Source: Rhodococcus tukisamuensis NBRC 100609 (lineage in GTDB: Bacteria; Actinomycetota; Actinomycetes; Mycobacteriales; Mycobacteriaceae). Taken from it: 64,000 nt of DNA. The stretch is taken from NCBI RefSeq assembly GCF_001894985.1, contig NZ_BCXG01000010.1:62001-126000 (forward strand). The letters are read 5' to 3'. Made by a program: the position numbers and the translations under genes. This document shows, piece by piece, positions 53,473 to 61,499 of the stretch. How positions within the stretch are numbered: the first letter of the stretch is position 1; every line of letters begins with the position of its first letter. The notes beneath the pieces were generated by a model that searched no databases, was not told the DNA's origin, and saw nothing but the letters and a program-made list of their open reading frames with translations.

Positions 53473-54165
53473 TCAGTGCGCGACGCCTAACCGTTCGAGT
53501 CGCGTCACCGCCGCCTCCACCACCGCGAGGGCGACCTCGGCGCTGTCCATCCGGTCACCCGCCTCCTCGGCGGCCCAGTTCCGGCCGTGCGCGTAGGCGC
53601 TGAGCAGGTTCCACTGGGTGAGCACCTCCACCGCCGGGTCGGGGCCGCCGAGCGCATCCGGCGGCATGAGCAGGCCGGCCTGGGCGATGATGAAGCTGTC
53701 CGAGTCGATGGCGTGGAAGCGGCGCTCGCTCACCCCGGGCCGCAGCTCACGGGCGGCGGCCAGCAGCTCCGCGCGACGCGCGTCGGCGACGGTGCGCTGG
53801 CGCGATCCGGCCCGGCACGCCTCCAGGTACTGACCGCGGTATACCTGGTCGCGGTAGCCGAACTGCAGTGTGCGATAGCACCGTTCGTCGACCGGACCGG
53901 CCATGAGCCACAGCGCGGTGGCCGCGGTCGTGATGGCGGAGCGGACCAGGGTCGGGTGTGCGAACTCGTGGGGGCCGGCGTCCCGGCTTGCCAGGTCCAG
54001 GTGGTCGAGAGCGCTGTGGATGAGCTGGACGACGGTCCCGCGCAGCGAGAGGCCCGACGCCCGCAGCATCCGGTCCGCGACCTCGGCGTCCGAGCCCGGG
54101 GCGGTCTCGATGCGGCCGAGCCGGTGCGCCAACTCACCGGCCGCCGTCGACACCGGCTCGCCCAT
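53473..54165 (-). CDS. Hypothetical helical protein
   Basis: A 230-aa, mostly alpha-helical protein with no signal peptide. Features include SALDHLDLASRDAGPHEFAH, an Ala-rich segment with Trp (TTAATALWLMAGPVDERCYR) and a C-terminal VALAVVEAAVTRLERLGVAH helix. Codon use and composition are those of an intact gene. I do not recognise the family; similar helical proteins of unknown function occur in mycolata. ATG 54165 is the natural start. Confidence 0.65.
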   Translation of the reverse strand: MGEPVSTAAGELAHRLGRIETAPGSDAEVADRMLRASGLSLRGTVVQLIHSALDHLDLASRDAGPHEFAHPTLVRSAITTAATALWLMAGPVDERCYRTLQFGYRDQVYRGQYLEACRAGSRQRTVADARRAELLAAARELRPGVSERRFHAIDSDSFIIAQAGLLMPPDALGGPDPAVEVLTQWNLLSAYAHGRNWAAEEAGDRMDSAEVALAVVEAAVTRLERLGVAH

Positions 54166-54251
54166 ACCCGGAATCTAGACCCCTTCGACGCGGCAGAGTC
54201 CCGCTTCCGGTCCGGATCCTCGCCGTCTGCATCCCGTGGGCCCGCGCCCAC

Positions 54252-54631
54252 GTGAGTACCGGACGGCGTGACGCCACGGCGTGGTCCGAACACCTCGACT
54301 GCCTCGACCAGCTCGAGGTGCTCGCCGCAGGATTCGACCCGCGGATACCGACGGTGGTCGCGGCGACTTCAACCAGTGTGTCCCGCGGGTCCGGCAACCC
54401 GCGCGGATCGCCGACCGGCTGGCCGAGGTGATGGGCCGGTGGACGATCCACACCGCCGGCGACGTCGAGCACGGCCCGCTGATCGACCACGTCGCCTCCG
54501 AGCTGAGCTGCACCGGACTGCGGACCTGGCCCGGGCATTCCGCCGACCTCGCGCTCAGCGACCACTCCGGGGTGGTGTGCCGGCTGGTCCCGGCCAGTCC
54601 GGTCGGTCCGGACGCAGGGGCGATGGCGTAA
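54252..54631 (+). pseudogene. Endonuclease/exonuclease/phosphatase-family remnant
   Basis: The first frame reads DATAWSEHLDCLDQLEVLAA, then DPRIPTVV. After loss of one base near 54363 it continues GDFNQCVPRVRQPARIADRL, GPLIDHVASEL, GHSADLALSDHSGVVCRL. The catalytic GDFN and SDH motifs of the EEP superfamily are both present, but in different frames and without the N-terminal half. Confidence 0.75.
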
Positions 54632-54637
54632 CCCCCG

Positions 54638-54946
54638 CTATCGGCCCGCCGGCAGACGTGGCGGTTCGCCCAAGTGGCCCGGCCAGGGTCGCAGTCCTTC
54701 TCGGACTTGCTGGTACTTGATCGGCTGGTCGGGAGTCAGGTTCACCAGGCGTGTCTTCCGTACCCACGATTCGGGGACCCAGTTACCGGCAGTGTTCCGC
54801 CGCGCGATCACGGCTGGGGCGGGGGAGTACCAGCCCTTGTTCCGGCCGATCGAGTCGAGTTCACCGATCGAGTCGGATTCGTAACAGGGCGGGTGGCCCG
54901 ACACCATGAAGTGCTTGACCGACTGCCACAGCCCGTACGTCGCCAT
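54638..54946 (-). CDS. Small hypothetical protein
   Basis: A 102-aa frame starting MATYGLWQSVKHFMVSGHPP and containing CYESDSIGELDSIGRNKGWY and WVRKTRLVNLTPDQPIKYQQ. The balanced composition and natural aromatic content, unlike random GC-rich frames, suggest a real protein. The ribosome binding site is weak. No family is recognised. Confidence 0.5.
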   Translation of the reverse strand: MATYGLWQSVKHFMVSGHPPCYESDSIGELDSIGRNKGWYSPAPAVIARRNTAGNWVPESWVRKTRLVNLTPDQPIKYQQVREGLRPWPGHLGEPPRLPAGR

Positions 54947-55130
54947 GCGCGGAATCGTACGTTCCGCGCCGGAGTTCGTGCCGTCACGGCCGTGAGGGTG
55001 TGATCGGCCGCAGGGTCTTGGCTCGCGCTGCTGGCCCCGCGTTCCGCCGCCCGAGCACGCAGCGTCTCCGGATCGGCCGCGGTCAGCTCGATGGGCGACG
55101 TCGTCGACCGGGGTCGCGCACCGGCGCGCC

Positions 55131-55300
55131 ACCGCGAGAAGATCACCGACACGGCGGAACTGGTGTCGGTAGCCGCCGCGGCGCAGCGTGCCCCGGCGGC
55201 CCGCAGCGGCGGCCTCAGCCTGATGCGCGGTCGCCTGCGGCTGGTCCGCGACTAGGGGACCTGGAAGACGCCGAACCCCGGGCCGACCGGCACCTGAGGC
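55131..55300. repeat. Duplicated segment, copy B
   Basis: Carries the last 40 codons of the ferredoxin reductase gene (as at 39132-39255, with about six base differences) as a promoterless fragment, joined to the 3' end of the intact secreted-protein gene on the other strand. The join to unrelated DNA on its left is at about 55131. Confidence 0.88.
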
Positions 55301-55806
55301 CAGACGCCGCTCCAGAGCGGGACGATGCGGGCGGACGCGTTGACGTCGGCGGTTGCGGCGATGGTGCCGCTGCCGGTTGCCACCGTCGCGGGGGTGTAGC
55401 GACACCAGTCCTCTGGCGGAACTGGTCGGCTGTAGTCGACGGGCGTCACGGCGCTGAGCACGGTGGTGCCGGCGGCGCCGGTGGTGACGTTGAGCCAGTT
55501 CACCGATACGTCGATGCAGTCGAGCGTCGACCTTGTTGCCGGAGGCCCGGCCGTGAACGTCACCACGCCGGGTGCCCCGGTAATCGCCGACGGCGTCACG
55601 GTTGCCAGCCGGTACGGCACCCAGCATTGGAACCCCACCGTGCTGCACGCCGAGACGAACGTCGCCGGGACCTGGAACACCGTGGTCGTCGCCGGGACCT
55701 GTGGTGGGTTCGCCGCCGCCGCGGCGGATGAGCCGAGCGGTAGGGCCAGGACGGCCGCGGCCGCGACGGTCCCGGTGATCGAACGACGAACACGTGTCTT
55801 GCGCAT
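55252..55806 (-). CDS. Secreted protein, intact member of the FGVFQVP-type family
   Basis: A 184-aa exported protein. The signal peptide (MRKTRVRRSITGTVAAAAVL, then ALPLGSSAAAA) is cut near residue 33. The mature domain has paired Cys (FVSACSTVGFQCW, DCIDV...CRYTP), a central VNWLNVTTGAAGTTVLSAV, VATGSGTIAATADVN and the terminal GPGFGVFQVP. GGAGG precedes ATG 55806. Broken relatives lie at 21570, 39253 and 39900. Function is unknown; disulfide-linked extracellular beta domain is likely. Confidence 0.82.
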   Translation of the reverse strand: MRKTRVRRSITGTVAAAAVLALPLGSSAAAAANPPQVPATTTVFQVPATFVSACSTVGFQCWVPYRLATVTPSAITGAPGVVTFTAGPPATRSTLDCIDVSVNWLNVTTGAAGTTVLSAVTPVDYSRPVPPEDWCRYTPATVATGSGTIAATADVNASARIVPLWSGVWPQVPVGPGFGVFQVP

Positions 55807-56031
55807 GGCGTGACCTCCGGCGTGGGATCTGCCCCGACCCTGCTGCGGTGCCAGCGTACTCGCGGAGTGCCCCTGCCGTGACCGCCGCAACGAGGACCCC
55901 GGAACTGGTCCTGTGCGGGTACGGCGAGGCGAGACCGAGCAAATTCAGGTAGTTCTCACCTGGTCGGGGGGTACCCGCGACGCGGACGCTGTTACCTGGC
56001 CGCAGAAACCCCGCGACACCCGAGGTGACCG

Positions 56032-56670
56032 ATGTTCGAATCCGTGACCGAGCTGCACCGCACCTACTTCAGTACGGTGGTCGACCCCGTCAGCGCCGGA
56101 CTGTCCGGGCCCCACGCGCCGGAGTGGGAGGAGCGGCTGTTGACGGAGCAGCCGACCGTTCGCGAAACGCGGGAGTGGTGCCCGACGGAGCCAGGTGAGG
56201 TGGAGGCGTCTCTGTGGATGACGAGCGCCGCATTCCTGTCCAGGATCGTGCGCGAGCTCGGCCACACTCGCGACGACCACGGCGGGTCGGCGATCGCGGA
56301 CCGGGTGACGGCGCTGTGTATCGACAGCCTGCTGGCCGGGTACGACGGCGACCTCGCGGCCGCCGCGACGCTGGTGGACCGGGCCGGGCACGCGGCGGCG
56401 CGCCACGGTGACCTCACCTTGGCCGCGCTCGTGGCCGAGGCCACCGCGTACCTGGCGGTGTTCGACGATGACCTGCGCGGCGCGGTGTACTGCTTCGAGG
56501 ACTCACTCGCCTCGTGTCGGGCCGGCGGAGGCGAGGAGCAGATCTCGACCCTGCTGGGTCTGGCGGCGGCATACGCCCTGATCGGTGACGAGCGTCGGTG
56601 CAGCGACTGCCGCGCCGAGGCCCTCGCAATCGCCGGGACGCGCGGTGACACCGTTCGCCGGGCGGGATAG
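56032..56670 (+). CDS. Helical (TPR-like) protein upstream of LuxR regulator
   Basis: A 212-aa protein of repeated helix pairs (SLLAGYDGDLAAAATLVDRA, GHAAARHGDLTLAALVAEAT, AYLAVFDDDLRGAVYCFEDS, GGGEEQISTLLGLAAAYALI). This resembles the TPR-like middle region of the large LuxR regulators, including the one that follows 85 bp downstream. It may modulate that regulator. GAGG lies near ATG 56032. Confidence 0.65.
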   Translation: MFESVTELHRTYFSTVVDPVSAGLSGPHAPEWEERLLTEQPTVRETREWCPTEPGEVEASLWMTSAAFLSRIVRELGHTRDDHGGSAIADRVTALCIDSLLAGYDGDLAAAATLVDRAGHAAARHGDLTLAALVAEATAYLAVFDDDLRGAVYCFEDSLASCRAGGGEEQISTLLGLAAAYALIGDERRCSDCRAEALAIAGTRGDTVRRAG

Positions 56671-56755
56671 ACAGGGGGAGCGTTACCCTTACTTCGCCAG
56701 TTGCGCCGCACAGCCGCCGCGTGGCGGCGCCTGTGATCACGAAGGGATCTCGCCG

Positions 56756-59080
56756 ATGCCATCCGCGGCTCGCGAGCGGGTGGGCAACCTCCCGTACGAG
56801 CTCACCAACTTCGTCGGCCGTCGCCGTGAGCTGGCGGAGGTCCGTCGGTTGCTGTCCGAGTCGCGACTGGTGACCCTGACCGGCATGGGTGGTGTCGGCA
56901 AGACGCGGCTCGCGCTGCGGGTCGCCGCGAACGTGCAGGACGACTTCGAGGACGGGGTCTGGCTGGTCGAACTCGGCGGACTCCGAGACCCGGCGTTCGT
57001 GGCCGACACGGTCGCGGCCGCGCTCGGCCTGCGTGAGCGGATCGGCCGCCCGGCGCAGGTGCTTCTTGCCGACTTCCTGGCCGATCGGAACCTCCTGCTG
57101 GTGATCGACAACTGCGAACACCTGGTGCACGAGGTCGCGGCGCTGGCCGAGTCGCTGCTGCACGCCGCAGGCGGACTGCGGATCCTGTCGACCAGCCGGG
57201 AGGCACTGGCCACCGGTGGCGAGGTGGTGCTGCAGGTGCCTCCGCTGACGGTGCCCGATTCCGATCGGGCCTCGACGCTGCGCGGGCTGCCTCGCTACGA
57301 CGCGGTGAAGCTGTTCACGCAGCGTGCCCGCGCGGCGGTCCCCGGTTTCGGTCTCACCGAGGACAACAAGGTGGCGGTGACCCGGATCTGCCAGCGGCTC
57401 GAGGGGCTGCCGTTGCCGATCGAGCTGGCCGCGGCCCGGCTGCGGGTGCTGTCGGCCGAGCAGCTGTTGCAACGGCTCACCGACCGATACCGACTGCTGA
57501 CCACCGGCCACCGTGTCGCCCCGTCCCGGCAGCAGACGCTGCGGCTGTGCGTCGACTGGAGCCACGACCTGTTGGGTGAACGGGAGCGGACGTTGTGGCG
57601 GCGGCTGGCAGTGTTCGCCGGCGGCTTCGAACTCGACGCCGCCGAGGAGGTCTGCGGTATCGATTTCGCCGACGACGAGCTTGCCGACGTGCTGGCCTCG
57701 CTGGTCGACAAGTCGATCCTGATCCGGGAGGTGGCGGGCGAGGTCGTCCGGTACCGGTTGCTCGAGACCATGCGCGAGTACGGCCGCGAGAAGTTGCAGG
57801 ACGCCGGGGAGTACCACGACACCCGCCTTCGACATCGGGACTGGTTCGAGGCCCTGGCGCGGCTGGCGCGGGCCGAATGGATCGGCCCACGCCAACTGGA
57901 GTGGGCCGACCGGCTCGCCCGCGAGCAGCCGAACCTGCGCGACGCACTGGAATTCTGCGTGAGCGAGCCCGGGCACTCGGGGTCCGGGCTGGCGATGGCC
58001 GTTGCGCTGTACCAGTACTGGATCTCGCGCGGCCTGTACGGCGAGGCCAAGAGCTGGCTGGACCGAGCCCTCGCCTGCACCGATGGACACGGGCCGGCCG
58101 AGCGGATCCCCGGGCTGTGCGCCAACAGCGTGCTCGCCGAGATGCAGGGCGACATCGAGTCCGCTCGGTCGCAGATCGAGGAGATGGGCCGGCTCGTCGA
58201 CCAGGTGGACGACGCGGCGACTAGGACGCTGCTCGACCTCGGCACCGGTTTCCTGTCCATGTTCTCCGGCGACCTGCCGCGCGCCGTGGACTGCTTCGAG
58301 TCGGCCCTCGCAGGATTCCGTGCCGAAGGCGACCTGCTCCAGCAGGTCGAGGCGCTGTTCGGGCTCGCTCTGGCGCGGGGGGTGTGGGGTGACCCGGACC
58401 GCGCCATCGCCTGCCAGGAGGAGGCGCTGGCCATCACCACATCCCATGGCGAGTCGATGTACCGGTCGTACGTGATGTGGACGCTCGGCATGGCACTCTT
58501 CCAGCGCCGTGAGCTGGCCCGCAGCACGGACCTGATCGAAGAGGGACTGCGGCTGACCCGCGAGGTGGGCGATCCGCTCGCGACGTCCACCTGCCTCGAG
58601 ACCCTCGCCTGGATCGCGTCGGATGAAAACCGAGCCGAGCGGGCCGCGGTGCTGATGGGTGCCGCGGTCTCGGTCGGCGAGTCCGCGGGCAACCCGACGA
58701 TCGTCATCCGTGACCTGCACGGGCACCACGACCGAGTGTGGGAGGACGCTGGCCGGGTCCTCGGCGCCCGCGCCTTCGAGGCCGCCTACGGCCGCGGTCG
58801 GCACCTCGACATCGACGCAGCGGTTGCCTACGCCCTCCACGACAGGGCACCCGTCACGCCGAGAGCGGGTGAACCGGGTGTCCGGCTCACCCGACGGGAG
58901 CGAGAAGTCGCCGAACTCGTCGCGCAGGGACTGACCAACAAGGCCATCGCGGAGCGACTCGTGATCTCGCAGCGCACCGCCGAGGGGCATGTGGAGAACG
59001 CTCTCGCGAAGCTCGGATTCACGACCCGCACGCAGATCGCGGCCTGGGTTGTCGTGGACGACACAGGTCCGGCCGCATAG
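56756..59080 (+). CDS. ATPase-TPR-LuxR large transcriptional regulator (copy 2)
   Basis: A 774-aa paralog of the regulator at 32538-34862, equal in length and with matching positions: GNLPYELTNFVGRRREL near 10-25, Walker A GMGGVGKT at 43-50, Walker B LLLVIDNCEHL, a helical middle with QGDIESARSQIEE and FSGDLPRAVDCFESALAGF, and a C-terminal LuxR helix-turn-helix from about 711 (TRREREVAELVAQGLTNKAI). AAGGGA lies 8 bases before ATG 56756. It ends 91 bp before hypA and is the best candidate regulator of the hydrogenase operon. Confidence 0.92.
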   Translation: MPSAARERVGNLPYELTNFVGRRRELAEVRRLLSESRLVTLTGMGGVGKTRLALRVAANVQDDFEDGVWLVELGGLRDPAFVADTVAAALGLRERIGRPAQVLLADFLADRNLLLVIDNCEHLVHEVAALAESLLHAAGGLRILSTSREALATGGEVVLQVPPLTVPDSDRASTLRGLPRYDAVKLFTQRARAAVPGFGLTEDNKVAVTRICQRLEGLPLPIELAAARLRVLSAEQLLQRLTDRYRLLTTGHRVAPSRQQTLRLCVDWSHDLLGERERTLWRRLAVFAGGFELDAAEEVCGIDFADDELADVLASLVDKSILIREVAGEVVRYRLLETMREYGREKLQDAGEYHDTRLRHRDWFEALARLARAEWIGPRQLEWADRLAREQPNLRDALEFCVSEPGHSGSGLAMAVALYQYWISRGLYGEAKSWLDRALACTDGHGPAERIPGLCANSVLAEMQGDIESARSQIEEMGRLVDQVDDAATRTLLDLGTGFLSMFSGDLPRAVDCFESALAGFRAEGDLLQQVEALFGLALARGVWGDPDRAIACQEEALAITTSHGESMYRSYVMWTLGMALFQRRELARSTDLIEEGLRLTREVGDPLATSTCLETLAWIASDENRAERAAVLMGAAVSVGESAGNPTIVIRDLHGHHDRVWEDAGRVLGARAFEAAYGRGRHLDIDAAVAYALHDRAPVTPRAGEPGVRLTRREREVAELVAQGLTNKAIAERLVISQRTAEGHVENALAKLGFTTRTQIAAWVVVDDTGPAA

Positions 59081-59171
59081 GCCCCGGGGTTCCTGAGCGG
59101 GCCCAGCGGTGTTGTGCGTACCCGGTGGCGGTCCTAGGGTTGGGGTTCTCCGAGCGCAAAGCGGCAACGTG

Positions 59172-59501
59172 ATGCACGAGATGTCGATCACCCAGAGCAT
59201 CGTCGATGCCGTGTGCGAGCGTGCGGCCGGTCGCCGGGTGCGCCGGGTGAGCGTGCAGGTCGGCGCCCTGTGCGCCGTGGTCCCCGACTCGATGCAGTTC
59301 TGTTTCGAACTGGTCACCGAGGGCACCGTCATGGAGAACGCCCGGCTCGACATCGACCAGCCGCCGGGACTGGCGCGCTGCCACTCGTGCGGGTCGGAGT
59401 TCGAACTGCGCGACCTCATCCTGCTGTGCCCCTGCGGGAGTGCGGACGTGGAGATCCTGGCCGGCCGAGAGCTGCGGATCATGTCGATGGAAGTGAGCTG
59501 A
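59172..59501 (+). CDS. hypA: Hydrogenase nickel-insertion protein HypA
   Basis: A 109-aa nickel metallochaperone. It starts MHEMSITQSIVD, where the conserved His2 and Glu3 bind nickel, which fixes ATG 59172 as the start. The zinc site is C70-x2-C73 with C86-x-C88 (CHSCG and CPCG), spaced one residue shorter in the second pair than the usual CxxC. It works with HypB to load Ni into the hydrogenase large subunit. HypB starts 3 bp after its stop. Confidence 0.94.
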   Translation: MHEMSITQSIVDAVCERAAGRRVRRVSVQVGALCAVVPDSMQFCFELVTEGTVMENARLDIDQPPGLARCHSCGSEFELRDLILLCPCGSADVEILAGRELRIMSMEVS

Positions 59502-59504
59502 GCC

Positions 59505-60284
59505 ATGTGCGCGACATGCGGATGCGACGACCACACGGGGGCACTGGTCACGGTGCCCGGCGCACCCGGCCACCCACACGAGCATCCATACCCACACGAG
59601 CATCCACACCCCCACGGACACGAGCACCCACACTCGCCGCCCAGCGAGACGATCACGCTCGAGCAGAAGGTGCTCGCCAAGAACGATCTGCTGGCGGCGT
59701 CCAACCGCGCGTGGCTGGCCGAGCGCGACATCCTCGCGTTCAACATGACCAGCTCGCCCGGGGCGGGCAAGACGACGCTGCTCGAACGGACCATCCGGGA
59801 ACTGGGCGGACAGCGGCCCATCGCCGTGATCGAGGGCGACCAGGAGACGTTGCTCGACGCCGAACGGATCAAGGCCGCCGGGTGCTCGGTGGTGCAGGTC
59901 AACACCGGCGCGGGCTGCCATCTCGACGCCGAGATGGTGCGGCGGGCGCTGGAGACGCTGGATCCGCCGGCCGGGTCGCTGCTGTTCGTCGAGAACGTCG
60001 GCAACCTGGTGTGCCCGGCCCTGTTCGACCTCGGCGAGCGCAGCAAGGTGGTGGTGATCTCGGTGACCGAGGGCTCCGACAAGCCGCTCAAGTACCCGCA
60101 CATGTTCGCGGCCGCCGGCCTGGTGATCGTCAACAAGACCGACCTGCTGCCGTACGTCGACTTCGACCTCGACGAGTGCGCCCGGTACGCGCGTTCGGTC
60201 AATCCGGACGTCCGGATCCTGTCCACGTCGGCAACTCGCGGCGACGGCGTAATCGATTGGTACACATGGATAAACGAGCAGTAG
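59505..60284 (+). CDS. hypB: Hydrogenase nickel incorporation GTPase HypB
   Basis: A 259-aa GTPase. The N-terminus MCATCGC holds the high-affinity metal motif (CxxCGC), followed by a His-rich nickel-storage stretch (11 His within residues 23-43). The G domain has SSPGAGKT (83-90), NTGAGCH with Cys138 and His139, Cys170 (NLVCP) and NKTD (210-213). It releases nickel to the large subunit precursor on GTP hydrolysis. It is followed by a promoter-like sequence and hhyS. Confidence 0.95.
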   Translation: MCATCGCDDHTGALVTVPGAPGHPHEHPYPHEHPHPHGHEHPHSPPSETITLEQKVLAKNDLLAASNRAWLAERDILAFNMTSSPGAGKTTLLERTIRELGGQRPIAVIEGDQETLLDAERIKAAGCSVVQVNTGAGCHLDAEMVRRALETLDPPAGSLLFVENVGNLVCPALFDLGERSKVVVISVTEGSDKPLKYPHMFAAAGLVIVNKTDLLPYVDFDLDECARYARSVNPDVRILSTSATRGDGVIDWYTWINEQ

Positions 60285-60310
60285 CGGTGCTGCGGAGGGC
60301 CTCGTCGCCG

Positions 60311-60338
60311 TTGACAGTGCCCTTTCCGCGGGTGTAAA
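60311..60338 (+). promoter_or_regulatory. Sigma-70-type promoter candidate before the hydrogenase genes
   Basis: TTGACA (60311-60316), a 16-base spacer and TGTAAA (60333-60338) lie 79 bp before the hydrogenase small subunit start. The -35 element is perfect. It would allow the structural genes to be expressed separately from hypAB. Confidence 0.6.
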
Positions 60339-60416
60339 CCGTGAGGAGCGTCACACAAGTGGGCCGAGGGTCGACTCCGGTGACGTAGGGGCGCTGCCCT
60401 GCCCCGGAGAGCGGCA

Positions 60417-61475
60417 ATGATGCCTACCAAGGCGGCAGTCAAAGCCGAAGAAACACTGATCCACGTGCTGTGGATCAACGCGGGACTCAGTTGTGACGGT
60501 GACTCGGTGGCACTGACCGCCGCCACCCAGCCCAGCGTGGAGGAGATCGCGCTCGGCGCACTGCCGGGCCTGCCCAAGGTGGCCATGCACTGGCCGCTGA
60601 TCGACTTCGAGTGCGGACCCGCCGGCGGCGCCGACGACTTCCTGGAGTGGTTCTGGAAGGCGGACCGCGGCGAACTCGAACCCTTCGTGCTGGTGGTGGA
60701 GGGGTCGATCCCCAACGAGAAGCTGCACGACGAGGGGTACTGGTGCGGATTCGGCAACGACCCTGCGACCGGTCAGCCCGTGACGACCAGCGAGTGGCTC
60801 GACCGCCTGGCCCCGAAGGCGACCGCGATCGTCGCCGCCGGGACCTGCGCGACCTACGGCGGAATCCACGCGATGGCGGGCAACCCGACCGGCGCCATGG
60901 GTGTGCCCGACTACCTCGGCTGGGACTGGAAGTCCAAGGCGGGGATCCCGATCGTGTGCGTGCCGGGCTGCCCGATTCAGCCGGACAACCTGTCGGAGAC
61001 GCTGACGTACCTGCTGTACATGGCCACCGACCAGGCTCCGATGATCCCGCTCGACGAGGCGTTGCGTCCCCAGTGGCTGTTCGGCGCCACCGTGCACGAG
61101 GGCTGCGACCGCGGCGGCTACTACGAGCAGGGCGAGTTCGCGACCGAGTACGGATCCCCGAAATGCCTTGTGAAACTGGGCTGCTGGGGTCCGGTGGTCA
61201 AGTGCAACGTGCCCAAGCGCGGCTGGATGAACGGGCTCGGCGGATGCCCGAACGTCGGCGGCATCTGCATCGGCTGCACGATGCCCGGATTCCCGGACAA
61301 GTTCATGCCGTTCATGGACGAGCCGCCCGGCGGCCTGATCTCGAGCACGGCCTCCGGGATGTACGGGTCGGTCATCCGGCGCCTGCGCAACGTCACCGGT
61401 CGCACGCTCGAACACGAGCCGCGGTGGCGCACCCCGGGCTCGACGCTCGAAACGGGAGCCGTACGTACCTGGTAG
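60417..61475 (+). CDS. hhyS: [NiFe] hydrogenase small subunit, group 1h
   Basis: A 352-aa iron-sulfur subunit that carries electrons from the active site through three clusters. There is no Tat signal, so the enzyme is cytoplasmic-side. The proximal-cluster motif, normally CxxC, is C26-D-G-D29 (LSCDGDS): Asp replaces the second Cys. This 3Cys-1Asp ligand set is known from group 1h (formerly group 5) actinobacterial-type hydrogenases, oxygen-insensitive with high affinity for atmospheric hydrogen. Other cluster cysteines appear in AAGTCATYGG, VPGCPIQPDN, HEGCDRGGYYEQG, KLGCWGP and CPNVGGICIGCTMPGF. GGAGA precedes the tandem ATGATG. Confidence 0.96.
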   Translation: MMPTKAAVKAEETLIHVLWINAGLSCDGDSVALTAATQPSVEEIALGALPGLPKVAMHWPLIDFECGPAGGADDFLEWFWKADRGELEPFVLVVEGSIPNEKLHDEGYWCGFGNDPATGQPVTTSEWLDRLAPKATAIVAAGTCATYGGIHAMAGNPTGAMGVPDYLGWDWKSKAGIPIVCVPGCPIQPDNLSETLTYLLYMATDQAPMIPLDEALRPQWLFGATVHEGCDRGGYYEQGEFATEYGSPKCLVKLGCWGPVVKCNVPKRGWMNGLGGCPNVGGICIGCTMPGFPDKFMPFMDEPPGGLISSTASGMYGSVIRRLRNVTGRTLEHEPRWRTPGSTLETGAVRTW

Positions 61476-61499
61476 ACCGACCTCTCGAGAGGTAGACCG

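Noticed and set aside
56414-60757. Very long minus-strand open frame (1447 codons) across the regulator and hyp genes
   Set aside because: It is antisense to well-supported genes (LuxR regulator, hypA, hypB). Its translation is Arg/Gln/Pro-rich with no domains, a typical GC-rich shadow.
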